From Nymphaea colorata (lineage: Eukaryota; Streptophyta; Magnoliopsida; Nymphaeales; Nymphaeaceae), in assembly GCF_008831285.2 (NCBI RefSeq), contig NC_045144.1, forward strand, positions 992,001 to 1,056,000: a stretch of DNA of 64,000 nt, read 5' to 3'. A program made the position numbers and the translations under genes. Positions 1 to 11,513 of the stretch are shown in pieces; the stretch's first letter is position 1; every line of letters begins with the position of its first letter. Under the pieces are notes generated by a model. That model made no database searches, was not told where the DNA came from, and saw nothing but the letters and a program-made list of their open reading frames with translations.

Positions 1-307
1 TGGACCTGCGGTCTTATACGCATAGACATGGTGCCTTAAGGGAGATGAAATTGAAAGTTTAATTCTACATCTAAGATTTTGAAAAACCTTGAAGGATTGA
101 TACGAATGCTAGCTAAAAAATAGATTGACCATTCAGGGGAGAAACTAAAACTATTAGGGGGGTGGGTTGGGTCCACTAAACCAGGAGCCCAAACCCATGT
201 AGTAATGGTTTATGTTGTTGGAATTTTAGATGATAGAAAACATGTATTCTAATTGATTGGTGAATTTAGGTAATCACAGTTGGAGCTGATCCAGCTTTCG
301 AATGGTT
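1..307. other. No recognisable feature
   Basis: AT-rich sequence upstream of the first recognised exon of the DUF810-like pseudogene. No reading frame here continues that exon convincingly. The true first coding bases of the gene may lie in or before this stretch, but I could not identify them. Confidence 0.4.
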
Positions 308-1483
308 GTGAATTTTATCTTATTTGGGAACTTGATTAAGAGAGTTGTGATGTCCAGTGGTGCTGTTTCTTTGGATGATGTTGGACTGGATCAAGTCAGC
401 ATTGATTATGTTCTCAACTGTGCCAAGAAAGGTTAGGTGACAAAAGATTTATACCGATTCAACTTCTGCAGCCATAAGAGAAAGAAAAAACTTCTTGAAG
501 GGTGTTTGTTCCTGTTTCTTTTTGGAGCTTTTAGGAACTTGCTCTTGTTGCAGGGGATGTGCTGCAATTATCAAAAGTAATCAGAGACCATTATGAAAAA
601 GTCATCCTTCCAGCGACTTGTACACTAATTAGACCATATTCTAATTAATTGACTTGTAGTCTTTTGTAGCTTCTCAATCTGTTTGAAGCATTTAAATGAA
701 GTATTTTGATGGATAAATGTACTAACAAGTGCCTATAAGTAGATAAGTAGACAAACATATCTCTGAACAAACAAGCAAACAAATAAGTAATGTTTGTGTT
801 TATGTGTGCATGCATGTGTGTGTATATGTCTACTTCATTTTCCAATAAGCTGACAAAGCAATTTAGACAGGCTTAAGTGCTGACTGTGTTACATTGGTCT
901 TGAAGTGATCCTGTCAATAAACATAACTAGTTCTGCGACCATCTTTATTTTCTTTTCTTCTACAATATTTTTTTCAAATCAAACCTTTTTTTGTGGTGTT
1001 TATTACATTTTGATGGATATGAAACTTCCTTCCAGGGTAAGAAGCTTCTTCTCCCACAGTCTGTCAATAACTGAAATTTGCATAGTTTTTTACGTATTTT
1101 CTTGTTCTTTTTGTTTTTTATAGTTTGGGAAATGCTTTTTATTCATTTTTCAATCTGGAAGCTTTTGGTTTGATTTGTGTGTTCTTTTGCATAATGCAGC
1201 CATTTATCATTTTATGCTTGTAAATGAAGGGCGCTTCAGCAGAAGAACTGTTTTACTTACTAGGGCAGAACAGTTAAGATCACCTCCGTCACCGTCCGCA
1301 CCTCTAGTTCCTATTCATAGTGCCAGCACTATTGTGACAAATCTTACAAAGTCACAGTCCTTCATTCACCACCAGTTCAGGAGTTAACAATAGATGATAT
1401 TGAGGATATTGATAATGAATATGACAATGCTTGACTTAATCAACTCAAGGTTGTAAGACGTCAACGAAATGATGCTCAACTTG

Positions 1484-1516
<33 letters not shown>

Positions 1517-1540
1517 TATATGGGGAGAGAGAGAGAAAAA
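1484..1540. repeat. Compound microsatellite (TA)n(CA)n(GA)n
   Basis: TA, then AC, then GA dinucleotide runs directly follow the last recognisable residues of the N-terminal part of the DUF810-like pseudogene. It lies at the left edge of that gene's internal deletion. Confidence 0.9.
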
Positions 1541-1862
1541 TAGAGTTGTTGAGTGGTCTATCCAGTCATATTTTGTTTACAATTTTTTAAAATTAATTAT
1601 ATAGATGTGTTCTTCATGTCTAAAACTATAAAAACCAACACAAAAATTGTAGTTTTTGGATATACAAGATTAGTTTTATAAGCTAAAAACTTTAACTGCT
1701 GATTATTATACTTCTATAAATCTTAGCCACACACTTACATTGTCATTTGTAGATGGATTTATAATGTTTTATTGACCAAGATCACATCCATAGTTGATTT
1801 TACCAGAAAAAGATTTAATCATAATTGTGACTAGGCTGTCCAGCTGGTTTCACTCATTCCTT

Positions 1863-1893
1863 ACACACACACACACACACTCTCTCTCTCTCT
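1863..1893. repeat. Compound microsatellite (AC)n(TC)n
   Basis: A run of AC units followed by TC units, about 30 bases before the C-terminal exon pieces of the DUF810-like pseudogene. With the repeat at 1484-1540 it brackets the missing middle of the gene. Confidence 0.9.
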
Positions 1894-3239
1894 ACAAATG
1901 AGAGTTACTTTGTGATATTATCGTGGAGCTGCTTAGGGATAGGCTTGTGTCTGGGGTTCGTCATGCATCGCTGGTCTGAAAGTCTTGTATTTTTTGTGTA
2001 CTTGAAAAAGAAAAAGGAATTTCTGTTCGCAAAATTGTGCCACTCTAGATGGTGGTCCATCGCGAATCTTTTTCCAAGGTGATAGGCTTTTCCAAAAAGA
2101 TCTTGAAATGTTAAAGGTAATCTTTTTTAGCATTAATTATTTCCTCTGGAGCATTGGAGAATTTGTTGTTTTATATATGGTTACTAATCCAACTGGGGAC
2201 ATATGCAATGAAGAATGGCTAGTGGGGTTTCGTGTCTCGAGTTGTGCCTCAGCTGTCTTAGGCCTCAACAATAAACCTGAGTTATCTGGTTCTGATTGAG
2301 TTAACTGTATTCAATCTTGTCAGGTCTTCTTCTAGCGCACAAACAAGTTCACCTTTGTACAAAATGGTTGGTTGTACGTCTATGCAACTTTTTCCTACTG
2401 TGTAGTACATCAACTTGGAAATGAGTACCTTGCAGATTTTCTAGTAGTTATAGAACTCAATTTCATTTCCCAAGTTTTAACCTGAAGTTGGAACTGTTTT
2501 TCTTTGCTTATGGGCTTGAGGACTCCCAATCCATTTGGAAATCAACCTGTTATTACTACTAAAGATAATATGTGAGGAGCTACAATCAGACATTGCATCG
2601 AAGTTCATCAAAACTTGACTATTAGATGTTTTCTTTTGCATGGGCTGTTCAACCTATGTTGGGCAATTGTCAACTCAAAGTTACGGTGTTCCTTTGATTT
2701 GATGATCTTTTCTGTTGTTCTAGGGCTGGATAATTCGTGTGGGTTCTTACTATGGTATGGTGCTTTGTTTGAAAGCATGGGCTTTTTACTAGTTTTATCA
2801 GAGCCATCTGCCTAAATTGAAATACTTATTTAGTAATATTAGGTTCCTCCGATCAAGTTTACATGGCTTTGTTTGTCAAATCATGTTGCTCTGAAATCTC
2901 ATTTCACTTTGGTACAATTTTAATCTATGATCAATTCTCTATCAGTCAAGGAGGAACTTCTTGACAAGTATGTTTTGCTTGCAGCTTTTATTAGTCATTC
3001 ATTTATGCAGGAATTCTTTATTTCAGGTGGTGATGGTTTGCTTGAGAGCTTGACAGTACGTGCACAGCTGGTCATTAAACTACATGGCCTTGATGTTAGT
3101 TTCTTTTGTCACAACATAGTAGTGCAGAGTTGCCGTCCATTGATTGACACTTCGAAGTTTACACCATTATCACAGATATCTTGTTTGTTCCAAAGAAAAG
3201 GTGATGTTGATGGTAAAAAAATATGGAAAAAAGCATGAT

Positions 3240-3985
3240 TTTTTCACCAAAACAAATTTAACGTGTTTTTTCCCATGTTTTTTGTTTTTCTTTTTTTTGA
3301 CGTTAATATCATGGATTACACTTTAAACTTAAACTAAATTATTTATCATGATTAAAACATTTTTTTTATCATAATATTCTAGTTGTTTTTTTATGTCTTG
3401 TAGAAGCTTTTTTCTTTTTAAAAAAATTATTTACTCGATATTTCCCAAAAAGAACAACACTGCCACAGAGAAAAACCTCTGCTGTTATTACCCCAAGAAC
3501 AATACTCGTGACAATGGTTTACACCTTTTGATGTGATAAGGTGAGTCAGCCGCAAAGAGTGGTATGTGCTAAGGTTTGGAAACAAGCTGGAAAGCCCAAG
3601 CTATAGGTGTTGTAGCTTGGCTGATTGTGTTAGCTGTTTAAAGCTTGTTTTTTATTATCTTGAGGTGAAAATGAGTTCCCACCGAAGGTGGGATACAAAG
3701 TACATTTGAAAACTTACGGCTAGAACTGTAGGTCTATTTGATGGAATTATTATTCTTAATTTGTATTACTCAATAAACTTGTTAATAAAGATGCATTCCC
3801 AGTGGGCAACATTGCAATCCCTCAGAACGCAGCATCCCGCCCATCAATATATCTCCAAAACATAGACATAAAGCATACTTTCGTTTCTTTTGTTGGTTTT
3901 AGACTTATTGAAAATATCTGAAAGTGAGGTTGATTTTTGGATTACCCATCTCAACTACGAATGGGCTATCACGCGTCACTTTACA
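3240..3985. other. AT-rich stretch, nothing recognised
   Basis: T-rich runs and mixed sequence with no convincing reading frame or repeat structure. It could include degraded 3' UTR of the DUF810-like gene. Confidence 0.5.
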
Positions 3986-3988
3986 TCC

Positions 3989-5096
3989 TCCATCCAGCGG
4001 TGAATCCAATTGCCGTATTGGGCACTATAGCGGTGACAGTTGTTTGGAACCTCCAGCGGTGTTTGACGTCGCCGGCATAGACCTATGGCGGTGACAGCTG
4101 TTAGGTACCTCTAGCAGTGGTTTCCATCGCTGGCATAGATCAACAGCGGTGACAGCTGTTGGAGACCTCCAGCGGTGCTAGGGATCGCTGGCATAGATCT
4201 ATAGCGGTGAGAGCTGTTGGGGACCTCCAGCGGTGCTAGCAATCGCTGGCATATATCTATGGCGGTGACAGCAGTTGGGCACCTGGCTGTGGTAATCATC
4301 GCTGGCATAGACCTATGGCGGTGATAGCTGGTATCTCTAGCAGTGGTTATTCGTAGGCATAGATCTATAGCGGTGAGACTTGTTGGGGATCTCCAGCGGT
4401 GTTTGCGATCGCTGCCATAGAGCGATAGTGGTGACAGCAGTTCGGTACCTATAGCGGTGGTTGCCATGGCCGGCATAGAGCTATAGCGGTGACAGCAACC
4501 TCCAGCGGTGTTTGACATCGCCGGCATAGACCTATGGCGGTGACAGCTGTTGGGTACCTCTAGCAGTGGTTTCAATCGCCGGCATAGAGAGAGCTGTTGC
4601 GGATCTCCAGCGTTGCTTGCGATTGCTGGCATAGAGCTATGGCGGTGACAGCAGTTGAGTACCTGTAGCGGTTGTTACGATCGCCGGTATAGAGCTATAG
4701 CGGTGACAACTGTTTGGAACCTCCCATGGCGGTGACAGTTGTTGGTACCTCTAACAATGGTTTGAATCGCCGGCATAGGTGACCTCCAGCGGTGCTCACG
4801 ATCGCTGGCATAGAGGTATGGTGGTGGCGCTGTTGGTACTTGTAGCGGTGGTCATCATCGCCGGCATAGAACTATGGCGGTGACAGCTGTTGGGTACCTG
4901 TAGCCGTGGTTTCCATCGCCCGCATAGAACTGTAGCGGTGACAGCTGTTTGGAACCTCCAGCGGTGGTTGTAATCGCTGGCATAGAGCTATGGCGGTGAC
5001 AGCTGTTGGGTACCTCTAGCAGTGGTTTCAATCGCGGGGATAGATCGGCGGTGAGAGCTGTTGGGGACATCCAGCGGTGCTTCCGATCGCTGGCAG
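3989..5096. repeat. 58-bp minisatellite, about 19 copies
   Basis: The landmark GGCATAG recurs every 58 bases (for example ending at 4080, 4138 and 4196), with a few shortened units around 4320-4360 and 4680-4800. Each unit has two related halves, each opening with an AGCGGTG-like core: one continues ACAGCTGTTGG, the other ends near ATCGCTGGCATAG. Units differ at many positions, so the array is not freshly amplified. It is GC-richer than its surroundings. Long reverse-strand reading frames here arise from the repeat and, since 58 is not a multiple of 3, carry no stable peptide repeat. Confidence 0.9.
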
Positions 5097-5099
5097 AAT

Positions 5100-6205
5100 G
5101 CATTGGGCACTTGGTGGACATTGAGGACAACTCTGGGTGCATTTACCTTTTGGCCATTGATGGAGATTGGTAGCAACACCTACGCAGCAACATTAAACAT
5201 GGCACAAAAATTGCCATGAGCAATAGTTTATTAGGCTTACTATTAACAAGGGACGGCCTCTTGCTGAAGTTATTAACCTTTTGCCAATTATTCCAGCCAA
5301 TGGATTGTATAGGAAATGCAGTCACCATGATAACATGTGGGATCCATTAAAAGGAAGTAATACTACGTTTTGAGGTCCTGTGCGGACCCATTGTTGTTGT
5401 ACATATTACTCCATTTTATTGGAATAAAAGGCTGGGGGCCTAACCCCAACAAAAATGATTAGGAAAAGTACCTTTGAAATGAAAGGCTAATTTCCTGTAC
5501 CGGTTCGGTCAATGCAAATAGATCGTATGCCAAGCATCAAGTTGGTGGGCCATTCTTAAATTAATTATTACCGGGGTGAGGAAGCTGGTGGTGACAACAA
5601 TTGACGCCCTTTGAATTATTCTTGTTATATGGAGTTGTTTCTCTCATTAAATTGCGGGTGCTTTTTGTCATCACCTCTGTCGGCTACAGTCGGTCATTCC
5701 ATAAGTTCTAGCTGCTGCAAAGTGTCGGTAAACTCATGTTCTGAAATCGACTCTTCATTTGGATATATAATAAGAATATTTCGATGAATGATTAAATTTT
5801 TTGTCACATGTTTTAAGACTATTGAAAAACTTATAATTTGGAATCAATTCAACTATAGTCCTATATATATATATATATATTCACAAACAGGAAATTGTTG
5901 GGCCAAAAATGGGGATGCCAATATATTGGATATGGATCAAATTTCCAACCGAACCACCTCTATTGAACAATTTCACTACATGCGTGCCACCATGCCCTAG
6001 AAGCAACACCATGCAAACAAGTCTGATGCATTTAGCAAATCAGATGTTCTTCATTTGTAGGGATATCAATGAATCAGATTTGAATCAAATATATTTTTAA
6101 CTGTATCTATTTTTTTTGGATACTCATATACTAACTCAGATTCGAATTGGGATTTGAATATGAATGATGACAAGTCATATCCAACTAAAAAATCCGGCTT
6201 CACAA
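5100..6205. other. Unique sequence, no gene recognised
   Basis: Mixed sequence without a convincing gene. A short (TA)n tract lies at 5862-5881. Around 5905-6000 small overlapping frames exist but match nothing I know. Confidence 0.5.
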
Positions 6206-6208
6206 TAT

Positions 6209-6247
6209 GAATATATATATGTATGTGTGTGTGTATATATATATATT
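6209..6247. repeat. (AT)n(GT)n microsatellite
   Basis: Short AT run, then GT run, then AT run, just before the first copy of the ACTCATTTAACT-rich repeat. Confidence 0.85.
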
Positions 6248-6249
6248 TG

Positions 6250-6430
6250 GTTTAACTCATTTAACTTGTTAACTTGTTTTACAACTCAAGCTTGACTTCT
6301 TTAACATTTCAAATATAAATTTAAACTTGAAATTAACTTGTTTATAAACAAGTCGACTTGCAAGTCAAGCTGTTTCTAGCGAGTTGAAGTTGAATCCGAG
6401 TTGTCTTGACTTGTTGGGCAGACTTAACCA
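6250..6430 (+). mobile_element. Remnant of hAT-type MITE, partial copy
   Basis: Contains the motifs AACTCATTTAACTTG, ACATTTCAAATATAAATTTA and GAGTTGAAGTTGAATCCGAG, also present in the same order in the element at 29588-30026 and in the remnant at 26188-26590. Only the right two thirds of the element survive here and no terminal repeat is clear at the left. The class is inferred from the better preserved copy. Confidence 0.6.
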
Positions 6431-6608
6431 CCCCTCTACAATCATGTAAGCCTGAAACGTGAAACTTCCCCTTCGAGCTGTTTCTTCACCAAAGGTACGT
6501 GAAACTTCCCCTTCGATCACCACCACCACCACTTTATCCTTTCTTGCGAAAAGAATGTGTTGGTACCAACATTAATATTGAACTTGCAAACCACAAAGCA
6601 CCCGACTA

Positions 6609-6790
6609 GGGGTGGGGAATGGGCCGGGTACCTCATGGGTAGTTTGGTACCGGGTCCATAATGAGCTGGTCTTGGGCAGGTTATTTGACACATGGGCTGG
6701 CCCAACTAAAAAAAACCGTCGGGCCAAACTGGCCCTGCGACTAAAAAAACCACCAGGCCCGGCTGGCCTGAGTCTGGTTTTGGTGGTCCC
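6609..6790 (+). mobile_element. Fragment of GGGGTGG-type repeat (probable hAT MITE)
   Basis: Starts ACTAGGGGTGGGGAATGG and carries GC-rich GGCCGGGTACC and GGGCCAAACTGGCC motifs typical of a very common plant repeat class with CAGGGGTGG-like ends. Part of it (GGTTATTTGACACATGGG) resembles the 78-bp arms at 30098 and 30492. It has no counterpart at the matching place in block copy 2, so it is probably an insertion. The right end is unclear. Confidence 0.45.
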
Positions 6791-7179
6791 AGTTGTTTCG
6801 ATAGCTAAGGGTAGAATCAGACTAATTGGTTAAGGACAAAAAGCTGACCCTCTAAATATGATATTTAGTGTTTTTATTAAAATCTAACCTTACTAATGTA
6901 ATCTTACTTAAGTTAGGTTGATGAAAATGTATATTAAGTTGATCATTTTTTAGGTTTTAGTAGTGCTTAAGCAAAAATGAATTGCTTTGATAGCATCAAC
7001 ATTTTGATAATAGGAACTTGAACATTTTTCATAAAACCAACTTAATTCAAATCATGTTTTATATCAAAATAGTTTTTATAAATATATTAGGATGTTTATA
7101 TTTTATTTAGAATATTTTTTAACAAAAAATTAAAGTGTCTAGTTTTTATCATTGACCTATGTGTCAGAGATCTTTACCA

Positions 7180-7181
<2 letters not shown>

Positions 7182-7271
<90 letters not shown>
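7182..7271. repeat. (TC)n(TA)n microsatellite
   Basis: About 14 TC units followed by about 30 TA units. It is present in block copy 1 and absent at the same place in copy 2. Confidence 0.95.
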
Positions 7272-7274
<3 letters not shown>

Positions 7275-8482
7275 ATCAGATTTTGTCCAAAAGAAGTGGT
7301 CTATGAAAATTATGTCGTACATCAATCCTTATGCACTCATGCCTACTCTTTCCATTTCTACGCTTACCATTCTTCCGCCATTTGTTTTTTCAAAAAGATG
7401 CAAGTAAATCATAATCATGGGACAAAAAAAGAATGCTCCATTTTGGATCCATATTTCTTCATTTTGATGCTGTCGGTTTGATTAAATTTTGTCCTTTGTT
7501 AATTTTGTGCTTTCTGATATATAAATGTGTTTTTGTCATTTAATTATGTTTTGCAAATTAAAGGATCCTACGTTTAATGAAGACTTAAAAATATATATAA
7601 CCTTCAGCATGTTGCATTATTGTTCACCATTCACGTTCCATCATTTCTCCATGCCGGAGAGTCAAAAAGAGCTACGACGACGGATGCATGTGATCAGCTT
7701 CTTATTTGAACATATGTCCAACAGAACCGCTTTTTCCAACTGGGTTTTGGTTTGAATTTTCAAATCCGACAGCTGAAATAATGGTGGCAGATACGTATAA
7801 CTTAAACACAGAAGCATTTGGATCCAGGTGAGGATTATGCCAAAAGTGATGTCTGGATCTGTTTCTAAATGGATTTCAGATTCTGTTTCAGTAACTGGAT
7901 TTTGATCAAATGAAAATTTATATTCGAAAGTGGGCTCAGGCTTAGTAAATAGGTTAGGAATAGGTGATGTATTAGACTACCATATAACTTATTTGACATG
8001 TTCAAGGAGTTCTAACAAAGGGTGTAGCATAGCTGGTAGAACCGGCTTGCATGTAAATGGTATGTCATCAGCTTGATTTCCATGGGTACTACTTTCTTGA
8101 ACTGAAAATCATATCACCACTGCCACCTAAATCCTGAAGCGGACCCTGAGCCCTTAAACATGGGGGAAGAGGTCAGCTTCAAACATATAATTCCCCAACC
8201 GAGGCAGATGTTTTGTGAAGAATACACAAAAATACTGACTGCCTGATGACGAACAAAAAGGGAGGAGGAGATATATGTGAATCCATTCGGCCTAAAGAGT
8301 GAATATTCACAAAAAGAGAAAAAAAGAAAAAGTTCCCCCTTCTTTCTCTTTTGAATTTAATAAATAAATGTATTTAAACATGCTGAAGAATAGCCATCTA
8401 AAATATCTCAACCAAGTTATCAAATGATTTTTGCCACGCACTTTAGATTTCTGCATTATTAATTGAAGAAGCGCAATAATTC

Positions 8483-8707
8483 TTTTTTTTTTTTTCATGG
8501 AGACTGGTTTTTTTCCACCCCCCTGAAGAGATGCAACTTTCTCCCACCTGTGCCCATCACCCTTAGTGTTCACAGAGCTTGTGTTGGGATCTATTATGAT
8601 CCATACCATGAGCATACTGGGTCGTGACAACGACTACATGATTTGAACCTCAGACCTCTTGAAGGTGGATCGCCATGCTACTCAGTGCACTACAACCACT
8701 CTGGATA
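8483..8707 (-). mobile_element. tRNA-derived SINE with 17-bp target duplication
   Basis: Read on the - strand, the element begins near 8707 with GTGGTTGTAGTGCACTGAGT (box A-like) and about 35 bases later has GAGGTTCAAATCATG (box B-like), the two halves of an RNA polymerase III internal promoter. It ends in a 13-base poly-A (T run 8483-8495). It is flanked by 17-bp direct repeats, AAGAAGCGCAATAATTC (8466-8482) and AAGAAACACAATAATTC (8708-8724), differing at two positions. The corresponding place in block copy 2 (29018-29034) has a single uninterrupted copy of this target, so the insertion is directly documented. Around 225 bp is normal for a plant SINE. Confidence 0.85.
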
Positions 8708-9110
8708 AAGAAACACAATAATTCATTACTAGAGAAGCCCACACAAGTTTTGGCGCAATATTTTTTATGCACTTAATATTTTTTGTGCAAATTTTTGGTC
8801 AAAGATATTCAACTCACTCTCTGCCAACAAGCTAGACTCCTCCAACCTTAGTACGTTTTCTCTAATTCTCACCTGCTCTTTCTCTCATCCATCATTTTTC
8901 TAGTTTTTCTCGTGGGGTCCTCGCATTATTATGGGACATTTAAATCTCAACAACTATATTAAAACAGACCTAACAACTGTACTGAACATAAGAACATTGT
9001 CTAAAGAAAGAGAATGAAAAGATTTTCAATAGTCTGGATATGTCAACTTTCCTGTCATTAGAAAACATAGTGAAAGGTGCAGTCAGTTGCTGCTTGACCA
9101 TGGTTTTTGG

Positions 9111-9284
9111 TGACACAATACATCTATTGTGACAGATTTTAACAACACAAACAAGAAAAAAACCATCCAACCACAGAAATAAAGGGCTCAGAATTTATTT
9201 AGACAGAATACATCTATTGTGACAGATTTTAACAACACAAAATTTAAAAAAAAAAAAAAAAACCCTTCCGGCCACAGAAATGGA
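9111..9284 (+). repeat. Two-unit 90-bp tandem duplication
   Basis: CATCTATTGTGACAGATTTT occurs at 9121 and 9211, with matching flanks ending in CCACAGAAAT. The spacing is 90 bases. The second block copy has only one such unit, and there it is interrupted by the hAT-type MITE at 29588. Confidence 0.85.
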
Positions 9285-10551
9285 CGTCTGGTTTCAGTTT
9301 TCCTATATAGATATGTCATCCTTAAATCTGACAGTCCAATGGTTGGTTCAGTCCTTTTCTAATGAATTTTATAGGCTACTTTTCTAATCGAACCACGATT
9401 AATGCCCAAAACTATAAGTAAAACAAAAAAAAAAACTAAAATTGACATTTATTCTAATTTTTTTACGTGATTACTTGACTCATAAGACTAACTGACGGCG
9501 TAGTGGCTGGTGTTAGCAACCAGCCAACAATCCTGCACAACCAGCCACATGCACATATGTAAGCAAACTATGGGTGCTTGTCTATTAGAGATCTGCGAGA
9601 GAAATGAAACTTGTGCATATTCAGCATTGCTGGCCATAGAAGTCTTTTTCATTTTTTATGATCTTAGCGCTTGTAGTAAATAAAACAATGGCTGGTGCTT
9701 GATCTTTTCAAAAGTGATAAATGCTATGAGGGACCATAGATGGCCCAAAGAAACAGATATATAGGAACCCTGTTTGTATTGTGCTAGCGTCGATGGTCCT
9801 AAATAGCCACAATTTTTTCTGTGGCTAGTAGACCAAAGGTGGTCGCGATGGGTTGTAGTGACAACGTTGGCCATTTTCAATTGTAGGTCCCAACAAGCGG
9901 AACAAATGGCATCAACGACGAAAGCTGCTGCGATGGTTTTTCTCAGTTACCCTGTGATGAAATATCGGACACACTTGAAAAACAAAAACAAAAGATATTG
10001 GTAAAAGAAGAAGATCACGTGGAAACATGAAATTATTGACCACAAAAGCAACTATATGCCCTTCAAAAATATACGAATACACTTCCTTAATACAAAGATA
10101 ACTATGTTACCTTTATTTTCTTGGCATACTAGTAAAATGCCCGTTATTTATTTGCATTCAACTAACTAAGAATATACATGTGACTTGCGAAACATGTGTT
10201 CGACGGTCACCCATATGCAGATACGTTGTACGTCAAGTAACAAAAACTGAAAAAAATTCAGGAAAATAACAAAATTATTAGCAACCACAATTTACTAATA
10301 AGTTCATCTATTGGCTTCCAAAATTTCTTGAAACAGAACCAAACTTTTTTATTAGCGACCACAATTTACTAACAAGTTCACATCTGATGGTAGCTGTTAT
10401 TGACGTGCAAAACTAGCTCTTGGCAACCACCAATACTCTCGCCCATAGCCCACTTGCAGTAGGGTAAGGTTATTCGCATTGGCTTTTGCCCTAACGGCTA
10501 GCCAATGGCAGCCGTTGTCAGTTGTAGCATGTTGAAATGGTTTGTAAGCAA

Positions 10552-10690
10552 AGGCGGAGTTAAAAATTTTTGGCTGTGGCACACTAATACACATTTTATA
10601 AGACATCTTTTAACTTAAATTGGAAATTACTTTTATAATAAAACAAATAATTATAGTTATGGAAAACTTACAATTGATCCCAACAAGAAA
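10552..10690. repeat. Possible GGCGGAG-type dispersed repeat end
   Basis: The motif AGGCGGAGTTAAAAATTTTTG resembles the start of a widespread plant repeat usually reading GGCGGAGCCAGGATTT. A related start occurs in the MITE at 61310. No target duplication or right end was found here. Confidence 0.3.
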
Positions 10691-10910
10691 AATCAAATCA
10701 TTATAGTGATGGATAAAAAATAAATAAGAGAGAAAAAGGTATCTTTAAGGTGCCAATGTTATTCTCAATGTTAACACGACTACAGACACACAGGTACTTT
10801 CTTCACACATCTCATTTAAATGAGAAAAATTAAGACTGACCACTGGAGATTATATTTAAGACCGTCTAATTAATTTCAACGTAAGCAAAATCATAAGGGG
10901 CAAACTCAGA

Positions 10911-11405
10911 CTCCAAAATCAGCAACCAAAAGCGGTAAAGTTAAATCCTCAAAACAGTAATAAAAAAGCTCAATTGCCTAAATAGAAATGTCCAAATCAA
11001 ACTTATCTTAGAAACTACAAAGAAGAAGAAGAAGAAGAGAGTGACTTATTGTGCGAGTGAGCGTCCATGAAGCATCAGCTAGCCATCGCCCTTTGGCCCT
11101 TGCAGTCTCATCAGTCATCCATTGATTAGTTGATTTCACTGCCCAGTGCCCACAAACCCCAAAATTAGTAATCAAAAGGGGCAAATTGAAATCCCTAAAA
11201 CAGTAAGCAGAAAGTTTAAATAGAAATGCCCAAATCAAACTAATCATATGAACAATAATAATAATTAGAAGAAGAAGAAGAGAGAGAAAGACTGAGAGAA
11301 AGAGCCTTACTGAGCATCTGTCGCCCATTGCCCTTTGGCCCTTGGCACCTTGTTGGCTCGTCCATGACTTCCTTGATTTCATTACTAATTGCCCAGTGCC
11401 CACAA
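10911..11405. repeat. Two-unit tandem duplication, about 246 bp
   Basis: The series AAAATCAGCAACCAAAAGC, AAATAGAAATGTCCAAATC, an AAG-rich run, CCCTTTGGCCCTTG and TGCCCAGTGCCCACAA in the first unit is repeated in the second (from 11157) with moderate divergence. The AAG runs differ in length. Reverse-strand frames across it are by-products of the repeat. Confidence 0.85.
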
Positions 11406-11513
11406 CAGCCCACACATTGCTCTGCTACTGTTTTCGAGAGAGCACCAGCCATTGCCAATGAAAACAGTGGCAGTTTAGCAACATCAGCTGGCAATTTATA
11501 AATGGGCCAAAGT

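Larger units (their letters stand above)
308..3238 (+). pseudogene. DUF810 / Munc13-like (MUN domain) gene, middle deleted
   Basis: Plant DUF810 proteins (the PATROL1 group) are large cytosolic proteins related to Munc13 that act in vesicle or membrane-protein trafficking. Five exon-like pieces follow the family order. Piece 1 (308-431) reads LIKRVVMSSGAVSLDDVG then DYVLNCAKKG. Piece 2 (554-640) joins it in phase across a GT-AG intron (donor 432, acceptor ending 553) and reads GDVLQLSKVIRDHYEK. Piece 3 (about 1200-1480) reads FSRRTVLLTRAEQLRSPP, then in another frame ELTIDDIEDIDNEYDNA, a stop, and RRQRNDAQL. Piece 4 (1923-2116) has ELLRDRLVSG and, after a stop and frame change, LDGGPSRIFFQGD. 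Piece 5 (3011-3238) joins at a phase-0 GT-AG junction and reads EFFISGGDGL then VIKLHGLDV. The family is usually around 1,000 residues; most of its central MUN region is absent between 1480 and 1923, where only simple repeats are seen. Stops, frameshifts and the deletion make it a pseudogene. The family call comes from remembered motifs. Confidence 0.72.
6250..10400 (+). repeat. Duplicated block, copy 1
   Basis: Collinear with 26.3-30.48 kb and, for its last 550 bases, with 56958-57550. Matching landmarks in order: TTGGTACCAACATTAATATT (6560; partner near 26737), TTTTGATGCTGTCGGTT (7461; 27394), ATGTTGCATTATTGTTC (7609; 28164), GGGCTCAGGCTTAGTAAATA (7931; 28491), AGAGAAGCCCACAC (8731; 29041), TCTGACAGTCCAAT (9327; 30211), GACCAAAGGTGGT (9831; 30456) and GACCACAAAAGCAACTAT (10038; 57134). 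Identity looks roughly 80-85 percent by eye, with indels. No gene is seen inside. Copy-specific insertions include a SINE here. Confidence 0.85.

Noticed and set aside
645-1123. Short frames between DUF810-like exons
   Set aside because: They fall in what are clearly introns of the pseudogene and show no motif.
3989-5096. CRISPR-like array
   Set aside because: Direct contiguous repeats with no constant-repeat and unique-spacer pattern, in a plant nuclear context.
4111-5142. Long reverse-strand open frames with repeating peptide CHRHRSMPA
   Set aside because: They are by-products of the GC-richer 58-bp minisatellite; 58 is not a multiple of 3, units vary in length, and there is no start context or family match.
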